A stretch of DNA of 11,317 bases from an uncultured Bacteriovorax sp. (GTDB lineage: Bacteria; Bdellovibrionota; Bacteriovoracia; Bacteriovoracales; Bacteriovoracaceae): NCBI GenBank assembly GCA_946482295.1, contig CAMLRB010000124.1, positions 1 through 11,317 on the forward strand. Reading direction: 5' to 3'. Below, piece by piece: positions 1 to 5,771 of the stretch (positions are counted from its first letter, which is position 1; each line of letters starts with the position of its first letter). The notes below the pieces were generated by a model, which worked only from the letters and a program-made list of their open reading frames with translations, did no database searches and had not been told where the DNA came from. A program made the translations under genes and the position numbers.

Positions 1-581
1 GAGTCACACATCAATTCAGTTGAACTATCTTTAACGAAAATTTTTCCCAAGAAAGAGAGTGGGTTCAAAAGAATATCTTCAGTCACTTCAATTCGCTCTT
101 CACGAGCAAGTTCCATGATGAATTTAATTCTGAATAAATAAATCGCGACAGCTCTAAAACAGTGAATGCGGAAGAAGTCTTCGATAGGTTTTTTGAGAGG
201 AGATGAATCATCCTGAACATGAAACCAGAAATCATTTGGTTGAGTGAGAGATGATTTATCAACTTTTGCATAGTCAGCGAATAACATAAATTCACTGTAT
301 GTCTGTTGCTTCATCGACTTGCTAGTTGCACATGACTTTTTGAAAAAAGCTTGAGCATCAATTGAGAGATTATTGAGAGTATTTTTTACGACGATTGCGG
401 AAGCAGTGATGAGACCTTCACCTTTCCATCCAGGAATGAAAAATTCAGAAGGATTAAATGCAGACAGCGCAGCCCCTGCACCACTGTAAGGTGCATCCAT
501 AAGCTCTTGAGGCCTTTCATCAGAAAATGCATTTTGAAATGCATGTTGCCACAAGTTTGGTCTGACGTTGTTTTGATCCAA
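1..581 (-). CDS. Unrecognised protein, N-terminal part, runs off left edge
   Basis: An uninterrupted reading frame of 193 full codons runs leftwards from position 581 to the window edge, so only the N-terminal part is seen. The start chosen is TTG at 579-581, because a good ribosome binding site (AGGA on the minus strand, 590-593) lies 8 bases upstream; no ATG lies near it. The protein begins LDQNNVRPNLWQHAF. It has no signal peptide or obvious membrane segment in the visible part. It contains a Gly/Ala/Pro-rich stretch around residues 30-50 (APYSGAGAALSAFNPSEFF), and further on an aromatic, helical-looking segment (FFRIHCFRAVAIYLFRIKF) followed by an acidic helix. I do not recognise a family. 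It is transcribed divergently from the acidic-protein gene. The reading frame is secure; the function is unknown. Confidence 0.75.
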   Translation of the reverse strand, partial: MDQNNVRPNLWQHAFQNAFSDERPQELMDAPYSGAGAALSAFNPSEFFIPGWKGEGLITASAIVVKNTLNNLSIDAQAFFKKSCATSKSMKQQTYSEFMLFADYAKVDKSSLTQPNDFWFHVQDDSSPLKKPIEDFFRIHCFRAVAIYLFRIKFIMELAREERIEVTEDILLNPLSFLGKIFVKDSSTELMCD

Positions 582-663
582 CTTTTTAATCCTAAAAAAA
601 ACCAACCAATTTCATTTGTTATTTGGGACTAAAAGTGTGTCTTAACATGAGCGTGAAGTCATG

Positions 664-695
664 AAAAAAAAGCGAAAAAAAACACGATTTTTTTT
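664..695. other. Phased A/T tracts, probable intrinsically curved DNA
   Basis: Two runs of eight A (664-671 and 675-682) have centres 11 bp apart, and a run of eight T follows at 688-695. The second A run and the T run are perfectly complementary around a 5-base loop (CACGA). A tracts spaced at about one helical turn are known to bend DNA. The element sits in the divergent intergenic region, about 40 bp upstream of the sigma-28-like promoter. A hairpin made only of A-T pairs is a poor terminator stem, so curvature, or a binding site for a nucleoid protein, is the better reading. Confidence 0.4.
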
Positions 696-733
696 GTTTA
701 AAGCCCTGGAATAATTGAAGTAAGACAATTCCC

Positions 734-761
734 TAAAGATTTGGCCACGAGTCATCGATAA
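734..761 (+). promoter_or_regulatory. Sigma-28 (FliA)-like promoter
   Basis: TAAAGATT (734-741) and ATCGATAA (754-761) are separated by 12 bases. The E. coli sigma-28 consensus is TAAAGTTT, 11 bases, GCCGATAA, so the boxes match at 7 of 8 and 6 of 8 positions and the spacer is one base longer. Transcription would start near 768 and leave a leader of about 50 bases before the ATG at 818. No competing sigma-70 promoter of similar quality was seen in this gap. FliA controls motility genes, and in Bdellovibrio it is reported to drive attack-phase genes. That this promoter is used is inference from sequence alone. Confidence 0.5.
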
Positions 762-817
762 GTTGGGAGAAGTGACTAAAAGTTCGTACATTTCTGTTGA
801 CTTGATTAGGGGCGTCT

Positions 818-1186
818 ATGGGCGATATTTATGATGACATTGATAATATTTTAAACGGTACAGATGCTCCAGAAACATCAGCTGAATTGGCAGATGAAAT
901 GGCCAATGGAATGTTTGATGAAGAGAAAAATTTTAACGAAGAAGAGCTCCAAGACATCATGTCGGAGATTGAATCATTAGAAAAAGAATTCGAAGGTTCA
1001 GAGACGATGATGGCCACTCCACTTAAAAAAGATCCTGTAATGGAAGAATTGATGGAATCTGCAGCTGAAGCAGAGATGCTAAATGAAGCTGTTGATGACG
1101 ATGCCGTTTTTGATGAAGGCGAACTTGATGCTGTCCTTATGGATTCTGAAATGGCAGAAGAAGTTGTCGAAGATGAAGTTAGTTAA
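818..1186 (+). CDS. Very acidic small protein, unknown function
   Basis: This encodes a 122-aa protein with an ATG start and a good ribosome binding site (AGGGG at 808-812, spacer 5). By hand count it has 16 Asp, 27 Glu, only 4 Lys and no Arg, His, Cys or Trp, and 11 Met. About 35% of residues are acidic. There is no signal peptide or membrane segment, so it is probably cytoplasmic and highly charged. Residues 38-60 could form an amphipathic or coiled-coil helix (EEELQDIMSEIESLEKEFEG). The tail after residue 90 is acidic and low in complexity. It is the first gene of a unit with the 1199 gene (12-bp gap) and rsmD, and it lies behind the sigma-28-like promoter. I recognise no family. The composition would suit a partner of a basic protein, a nucleic-acid mimic or a chaperone-like adaptor, but none of these can be shown. 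Confidence 0.85.
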   Translation: MGDIYDDIDNILNGTDAPETSAELADEMANGMFDEEKNFNEEELQDIMSEIESLEKEFEGSETMMATPLKKDPVMEELMESAAEAEMLNEAVDDDAVFDEGELDAVLMDSEMAEEVVEDEVS

Positions 1187-1198
1187 AGGCCTAGCACG

Positions 1199-1612
1199 AT
1201 GACAGTGGCCACAAACAATCCTCTACAAGATGTCATTGAAAGGGAATTGGCAGAATCACTTCTAAAAGAAAAGGCCCAAGAACTACCAGCAGAAAAAGTA
1301 CATGTATTAAACTTTGAAAAACCAGCACCTAGAGAAACTACTCCTACACCTATAACAAGTCCAACTCCTACAACAAAAGGATCAGAAGTGGCCTTTTCAG
1401 CTCAAGGGTCTATGGCCCTAACTCTAGATTTTAAAGTCGGAACTGAAAATGCAAAACTTACTATTGATCCAACTAAAGGTCTTACAGTTACATTGGCCGG
1501 TGTAGAGTTAGTAATCAATGAAACTGAAGGTTGTCATGTTGTGATGGAAAATGGAATGAAATTTTCAATCCCACTTTCGACATTAGAAAAATCAATTAAA
1601 AAAGCTGCCTAA
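1199..1612 (+). CDS. Unknown protein with Pro/Thr linker and beta-rich C-terminal domain
   Basis: This encodes a 137-aa protein in three visible parts. Residues 1-45 are a charged, probably helical N-terminus (LQDVIERELAESLLKEKAQE). Residues 46-60 are a Pro/Thr-rich flexible linker (RETTPTPITSPTPTT). Residues 65-130 form a beta-rich domain of alternating short strands (MALTLDFKV, KLTIDP, LTVTLAGVELVIN, GCHVVMENGMKFSIPL), followed by a basic tail ending KSIKKAA. There is no signal peptide. The start is an ATG 12 bases after the upstream stop, with AGG at 1187-1189 partly overlapping that stop region. The rsmD start follows 2 bases after its stop, so the three genes are probably co-transcribed. 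The basic tail contrasts with the acidic upstream protein, so the two could bind each other; this is a guess. No family is recognised. Confidence 0.85.
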   Translation: MTVATNNPLQDVIERELAESLLKEKAQELPAEKVHVLNFEKPAPRETTPTPITSPTPTTKGSEVAFSAQGSMALTLDFKVGTENAKLTIDPTKGLTVTLAGVELVINETEGCHVVMENGMKFSIPLSTLEKSIKKAA

Positions 1613-1614
1613 TT

Positions 1615-2220
1615 GTGAGCATAAAAATCCTCGGCGGATTTGCCCGCGGACAAATGTTAGAAGTGCCTAAAGGGGATATTATTCGCCCTACATCCGTTAT
1701 GTTAAGGCGGAGAATCTTTGATTATTTTCAAACGCTCGATGATGTTATTTTTGTTGATCTCTGCGCAGGATCCGGTGCAATGGGATTTGAAGCTTGGTCG
1801 AGAGGGGCGAGTAAAGTATATTTAAACGAAGTTTCCAAAGCCGTTTTGCGGGTGCTTGAGGAGAATCGTGAAAATATTCTTATACGCAATCATCATAAAA
1901 AAACTGGTGAGATTTTTTGTTCGCATTATCCAGCAGAGCGCTGGCTCAAGACGTTTCGTACAACTTACGAATCTTTTACAGTAGAACAAAAATCAGAAAC
2001 AATTATCTTCATTGATCCACCTTATTCAGAAAAGAAAGTCTATTTGGATCTTATTGAACAACTCACAAAAGAGCCGTGGTTTTTTGGTCAACTTTGGATT
2101 GAGAGCGATCCACAAAAAGGTTTTCCTATGGAGCACTGGCAAACACTTGGTCTCTCTTGCGCAAAATGTTTCGAGCAGGGTGACAACTACATCTTCGTGA
2201 CAAATTTTCCCCAGTCCTGA
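1615..2220 (+). CDS. rsmD: 16S rRNA (guanine(966)-N(2))-methyltransferase RsmD
   Basis: RsmD-family enzymes transfer a methyl group from S-adenosylmethionine to N2 of G966 in 16S rRNA during 30S assembly in the cytoplasm. The 201-aa length is normal for the family. The N-terminal family signature is present (KILGGFARGQ at 4-13, then RPTSVMLRRRIFDYF from 24). The SAM-binding motif I is DLCAGSG (48-54), and the catalytic motif IV is DPPY (134-137). The start is GTG at 1615, two bases after the upstream stop. No strong ribosome binding site is visible, so translation is probably coupled to the preceding gene. Position 966 is E. coli numbering. Assignment to RsmD rather than another N6/N2 methyltransferase rests on the combination of the N-terminal signature with DPPY. 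Confidence 0.93.
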   Translation: MSIKILGGFARGQMLEVPKGDIIRPTSVMLRRRIFDYFQTLDDVIFVDLCAGSGAMGFEAWSRGASKVYLNEVSKAVLRVLEENRENILIRNHHKKTGEIFCSHYPAERWLKTFRTTYESFTVEQKSETIIFIDPPYSEKKVYLDLIEQLTKEPWFFGQLWIESDPQKGFPMEHWQTLGLSCAKCFEQGDNYIFVTNFPQS

Positions 2221-2237
2221 TAATTCTTCGCTATACT

Positions 2238-2259
2238 AAAACAAGAATGTTTTTGTTTT
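2238..2259. repeat. Short inverted repeat between rsmD and the aminotransferase gene
   Basis: AAAACAA (2238-2244) and TTGTTTT (2253-2259) are perfect inverted repeats around an 8-base loop. The element sits just upstream of the ribosome binding site of the aminotransferase gene. The stem is almost all A-T, so it is too weak for a convincing terminator. It could be an operator or chance in AT-rich DNA. Confidence 0.25.
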
Positions 2260-2275
2260 CATAGTAGGGATTGTT

Positions 2276-3502
2276 ATGGAATTAAGTTCACGTGTAAAAG
2301 GAATGGCCGAAAGTGTAACGTTGAAACTCAACTCGTTGGCCTTAGAGATGAGTGAACAAGGAAAACAAGTCTATAATCTTACAGCTGGTCAATTGCCCTT
2401 TCGTCCACCACAACAATTTGTTGATTCCATCAGAAATGAATTAGATTTTTTAAAATCATATCAATATAGCCCTGTTTCAGGTTTTACCGAACTTCGCCAA
2501 AAAATAATCGCTCACATTGAAGAAGCACGTGGAATTCATTTTTCTTCAGTCAAAGATGAAACTTTTGATTGTGTGATTTCCAATGGTGCCAAACATTCCA
2601 TTTCAAGTATTTTAGGGGCGATCGTCAACCCTGGAGATGAAGTTATCATCATCTCTCCTTATTGGTTGTCTTATCCTGAAATGATTAAATTTTGTCACGG
2701 AGTACCTGTCATTGTGAAGTCATCAATCTATGATGTTTTCACACCGAGTATGGCAGACATTAGAAAAGCAATTTCTCAAAAAACAAAAGCGATCATCATC
2801 AATAGTCCAAACAATCCAGCTGGAATTCACTATTCAGATGAGTGGATGAATGAGTTTGCTGAATTATTGGAAGAAAATCAAGATCTCGTCGTCATTAGTG
2901 ATGAAATCTACTTTGAAGTTTGCTACTACGATCCTAAACCAACTTATTTTTATCAGAAGAATCCAGAGCTGCTTAAGAGAACAGTCATAGTTGATGGTAT
3001 CTCAAAGGCCTTTGCTTCAACAGGACTTCGCATTGGTTATTGTATTGCCCCTAAAATGTTATGCAAGGCCATTGAAAATTTGCAAGGCCAGTTAACAAGC
3101 AGTGCAAACTCTCTCATTCAAAGGGCCATGTTAAATTATAATTTTTCAAATTCAGCGCAATTTTTGGGACCTGTAAAACTTCACTTGCGTGAAAATTCCA
3201 ATGTTATTCGAGAAAAATTTAAAGAGTATCATCTGATGAAATGTTGGTATCAACCGGTATCCGCTTTTTATTTTATGATCGATCTTTCACAAACGACTGT
3301 CTTTGAAAAATACCGCAAAGATAAAAATGATCATACAGATTATTCGATGAAAATCTGTGAGGATATCCTCAATCAAACAGGTGTCGTCATCGTGCCTGGA
3401 ACGGATTTTGGTCTCATTAATTCCGCTCGAATTAGTTTGGTATTGCCGAAGGAAGCGTTTACAGAGGCCATCGATAAGCTCGTTCGTTTTCTACATGGCT
3501 GA
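2276..3502 (+). CDS. PLP-dependent class I aminotransferase, aspartate aminotransferase Ib-like
   Basis: This is a 408-aa pyridoxal-phosphate enzyme of fold type I, normal length for the family, acting in cytoplasmic amino-acid metabolism. The landmarks match aspartate aminotransferases of subgroup Ib (Bacillus/Thermus type). They are SNGAKHSISS near residue 103, SPYWLSYPEM near 127, the NSPNNPAG motif near 178, SDEIYFE near 208, the PLP-binding lysine K244 in GISKAFASTGLRIGY, and R385 in SARISL for the substrate carboxylate. The usual GEPDF stretch near the N-terminus is replaced by AGQLPFRPP, so the substrate may not be aspartate. The start is ATG with AGGGA at 2266-2270, spacer 5. It lies 55 bp after rsmD and could be read from the same transcript. 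The aminotransferase class is secure; substrate identity is uncertain. Confidence 0.9.
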   Translation: MELSSRVKGMAESVTLKLNSLALEMSEQGKQVYNLTAGQLPFRPPQQFVDSIRNELDFLKSYQYSPVSGFTELRQKIIAHIEEARGIHFSSVKDETFDCVISNGAKHSISSILGAIVNPGDEVIIISPYWLSYPEMIKFCHGVPVIVKSSIYDVFTPSMADIRKAISQKTKAIIINSPNNPAGIHYSDEWMNEFAELLEENQDLVVISDEIYFEVCYYDPKPTYFYQKNPELLKRTVIVDGISKAFASTGLRIGYCIAPKMLCKAIENLQGQLTSSANSLIQRAMLNYNFSNSAQFLGPVKLHLRENSNVIREKFKEYHLMKCWYQPVSAFYFMIDLSQTTVFEKYRKDKNDHTDYSMKICEDILNQTGVVIVPGTDFGLINSARISLVLPKEAFTEAIDKLVRFLHG

Positions 3503-3566
3503 AATTGCCTCTCATATCAACTTTTTTTCATATTAGGCATAATTGTGAGAAGGGGAAAGTTGAGCA

Positions 3567-4553
3567 ATGATGGCAGTATCTCACAAAAATTTACTACTCA
3601 TTTTGATGATTTTTATTTTCAGTTCCTGCGGTAAAAAGGCAGAAAGTGAAATCAAATCAAATCTTGTTTCTGCTGAAATTATGCTTAGTAAATCTGAATG
3701 CCAAAACGCCATCACATTATTAGAAGGTATGGGGCGGCAAAATAAAAATGCTCGCTATTTGAAACTTCTTTCAAGTGCGTATGCTTGTCGTGCAGGTTAT
3801 TCAACAACCGTTTTTTTCGGAACTGATATAGCTCTTACTTCGACTCCTGCTCCCTTAGGTGGAATCAGTCGTTACTCGACCTCACAAAAAACTTTTTCTG
3901 CTCCATTAATTGAAGATCAAAAATTTGATGACCTACAAGAGGCCATCAACATTCTTCTTTATGCCGGTGGTTTGTCATTAACAACTGAACCTACATCCGC
4001 AGCAAGAGCTGCTGAATTCACTCAGGACGAAGCTTCTGACATAAACTCGCAAATGGCGTATATGATGTTCGTACAGCTTGGTCGTTTTTTCAAAGTCTAT
4101 GCTGATACTGATGCCAATGGTGTGAAGGGCGGTGGAAGTGCATCGAATGTCTGTTTTACAGATTATTCGTCAATCAATGCCCAAGTTGAGTTAATTCTTA
4201 CGAATCAACAAGGGGCCTGCAAAGTTAAAAATTCACCACATGCGCAATTAGATTCCGCTCTTGTTTCAACAGACGATAGAAGAGCACGTTTATGTCAAGG
4301 CATTGTTCTCCTAAACGGTATTTTAGAAGTTCTTCCAAGCATTCTTGTTTCAGCTGGAGGTGGTGATCTTAATGATATCGCTTCGGTGACAACTGATATT
4401 GATACAGCGAAAGACGCGCTGGAGACTGCTTATCCTGCTATCGGTCCTGTGCTTACGGTTCTCTCACAAATAAATTGTATGACAGATACAGCGATCACTA
4501 CTCAAACTTTAGAATCTTATTATGCAACGATTTTTGAGGCACTCATCGAATGA
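3567..4553 (+). CDS. Lipoprotein with Cys pairs and an Asp-rich loop, unknown function
   Basis: This 328-aa protein starts with a typical lipoprotein signal: a basic n-region, a hydrophobic stretch at 9-18, and FSSC with the lipidated cysteine at position 21 followed by GKK. It should be anchored in a membrane on the periplasmic side. Six further cysteines (45, 74, 196, 218, 243, 304) could form disulfides. Helical repeat-like segments (ECQNAITLLEGMG at 44-56, LKLLSSAYACRAGYS at 65-79, LQEAINILLYAGG at 123-135) resemble TPR-type proteins, but no named domain is certain. DTDANG (180-185) has the spacing of a DxDxNG calcium-binding loop. The start is ATG at 3567, with AAGGGG at 3550-3555 (spacer 11); a second ATG follows at once. 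Its stop overlaps the next gene's start by 4 bp, so the two products probably work together in the envelope. It may belong near the TRAP-associated TatT-like lipoproteins, but this is weak. Confidence 0.88.
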   Translation: MMAVSHKNLLLILMIFIFSSCGKKAESEIKSNLVSAEIMLSKSECQNAITLLEGMGRQNKNARYLKLLSSAYACRAGYSTTVFFGTDIALTSTPAPLGGISRYSTSQKTFSAPLIEDQKFDDLQEAINILLYAGGLSLTTEPTSAARAAEFTQDEASDINSQMAYMMFVQLGRFFKVYADTDANGVKGGGSASNVCFTDYSSINAQVELILTNQQGACKVKNSPHAQLDSALVSTDDRRARLCQGIVLLNGILEVLPSILVSAGGGDLNDIASVTTDIDTAKDALETAYPAIGPVLTVLSQINCMTDTAITTQTLESYYATIFEALIE

Positions 4554-5692
4554 AAATTCTTTTAGGTGCATCCATTCTTTTCATTTCTATTGTGATTCAA
4601 GCACAAGAGGTGAGTTACTTAGGAAGAAGTCCACGTGCCCTTCTTATGGGTGATGCTTATACGGCGATTGCAGATGACGAATACACTCTCTTTTATAATC
4701 CGGCCGCACTCGGAAGAAATAAAGGTGTGAGTTTTACCCCCCTCGCTCCAAGTATCGGGGGTACTAACGCTCTTGATGATTTGGACCGATTTGATAACTT
4801 CCCTGAAAAAGATCCAGCAGCAATTGCTCAGAGAATTCTCAATTACCCGGTGACCATACAAGCTTCCATCTTTCCGGGGTTGAAACTTGGTACTTTCGGG
4901 TTCAATCTCTTTGCAACATCAAAGACAAATATTGTTTTAAGAAATGCAATCCATCCAGCGCTTGACGTTGATTATAAGTATGATCGTGGTTTTGTCGCAG
5001 GTTATGCCTATAATATAGGGAGTGGAGCTTTCTCTCAAAAAATCAAAAAATCAAACAAAGAGAAATTGACTTCAGGAAGAAGAATCTCTTTCGGTGTTGC
5101 TGTTAAACACATGAACCGCCAGGGGATCAGCGATCAATATGATCTCTTTGGAACAAAACTTTTGAACAAAATTAATTCAGGTGCAACAGATATTGAAGAT
5201 TTGAAAGAAGCTCTCGGTTATTCGAAAGGTAAAGCATGGGGAGTAGATTTAGGCTCTGAATATGCGATTTCTTCTGGACGCTCTCTTCTAACGGCAGGGT
5301 TTTCAATTTTAGATATTGGAGATACCCAGTTTACAAAAACAGAGGGAATTGGAGATGTTCCTCTTCAAGAAATGAGAATCAACACGGGAGTGGCCTACAA
5401 GCAAGACTTCGGGTTTATCGATTATACATTGTCTTTGGATATGCACCCTCTTAATGCCAATATACCTTTGGGACGCAAATTTCATATGGGAGCTGAGCTT
5501 TCGCTTCCTCTTCTTACGTTCCATGGTGGATGGAGCGAAGGTTATCTTTCCTACGGAGCAACGGTTAAGTTCTGGCCAATCAAAGTGACGGGTGGTTTCT
5601 ACGGAACGGAAGTGGGATATAAATTCAAAGAGCAAGAAGCTAAAAGATTCATCGTATATGTAAGTCTTTTCGACTTTTCAATCGATCTCTAG
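4550..5692 (+). CDS. Outer-membrane beta-barrel protein, PorV/UPF0164-like
   Basis: This is a 380-aa secreted protein. A signal peptide occupies residues 1-18 (hydrophobic MKILLGASILFISIVIQA), probably cut before QE. The mature N-terminus carries SPRALLMGDAYTAIADD followed by YTLFYNPAALG. This is the signature of FadL-like barrels in the PorV/PorQ and UPF0164 group, in which bacterial annotations often read GARALGMGGAYTAVADD. The rest alternates polar and apolar residues in many short strands, as expected for a barrel of about 14 strands, and ends in RFIVYVSLFDFSIDL. The final residue is Leu rather than the usual Phe of the barrel-assembly signal. The gene overlaps the lipoprotein stop by 4 bp (ATGA), with GAGG at 4536-4539. 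It may transport hydrophobic compounds or anchor the partner lipoprotein; the substrate is unknown. Confidence 0.85.
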   Translation: MKILLGASILFISIVIQAQEVSYLGRSPRALLMGDAYTAIADDEYTLFYNPAALGRNKGVSFTPLAPSIGGTNALDDLDRFDNFPEKDPAAIAQRILNYPVTIQASIFPGLKLGTFGFNLFATSKTNIVLRNAIHPALDVDYKYDRGFVAGYAYNIGSGAFSQKIKKSNKEKLTSGRRISFGVAVKHMNRQGISDQYDLFGTKLLNKINSGATDIEDLKEALGYSKGKAWGVDLGSEYAISSGRSLLTAGFSILDIGDTQFTKTEGIGDVPLQEMRINTGVAYKQDFGFIDYTLSLDMHPLNANIPLGRKFHMGAELSLPLLTFHGGWSEGYLSYGATVKFWPIKVTGGFYGTEVGYKFKEQEAKRFIVYVSLFDFSIDL

Positions 5693-5726
5693 AACTCTAT
5701 CATTTTTATCAAGAGACAACGAAGAA

Positions 5727-5753
5727 TAGGCCGACTATTTCGGTCTGGTTTTT
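5727..5753 (+). terminator. Probable intrinsic terminator after the barrel gene
   Basis: TAGGCCGA (5727-5734) and TCGGTCTG (5740-5747) pair over 8 positions, two of them G-U wobbles, around a 5-base loop (CTATT). A G and five T residues (5749-5753) follow at once. This fits a Rho-independent terminator for the transcript ending with the barrel gene at 5692. It ends only 18 bases before the PhoH start at 5772. A promoter for phoH must therefore lie inside or upstream of it, and the hairpin could instead act in the phoH leader. Confidence 0.55.
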
Positions 5754-5761
5754 CAGTACAC

Positions 5762-5766
5762 GGAGG
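5762..5766 (+). promoter_or_regulatory. Shine-Dalgarno site deciding the phoH start
   Basis: GGAGG is a near-perfect ribosome binding site. It lies 2 bases before the first TTG (5769) and 5 bases before the second (5772). Spacers of about 5-9 bases are preferred, which favours the second TTG. Initiation at a rare TTG despite a strong site suggests moderated translation. Confidence 0.65.
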
Positions 5767-5771
5767 TATTG

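Noticed and set aside
83..295. 70-aa minus-strand frame beginning at an ATG
   Set aside because: It lies in another frame inside the longer TTG-started frame that is open from 581 to the edge and has a good ribosome binding site; the peptide looks like low-complexity shadow translation.
829..1017. 62-aa Ser-rich minus-strand frame opposite the acidic gene
   Set aside because: The Ser richness is the antisense reading of acidic codons; no independent support.
2232..2237. TATACT as a -10 box before the aminotransferase gene
   Set aside because: At 16-18 bases upstream there is only CCCCAG-like sequence, with no credible -35 box.
3496..3528. Terminator after the aminotransferase gene
   Set aside because: Only a 3-bp GGC/GCC stem is possible and the T run starts about ten bases later.
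3505..3534. Sigma-70-like promoter (TTGCCT, 18 bases, CATATT) before the lipoprotein gene
   Set aside because: Each box matches only 4 of 6 positions, which is common by chance in AT-rich DNA; a promoter in this 64-bp gap is possible but not shown.
5309..5635. 108-aa minus-strand frame opposite the barrel gene
   Set aside because: Antisense shadow of a well-supported secreted barrel protein; no ribosome binding site or domain seen.
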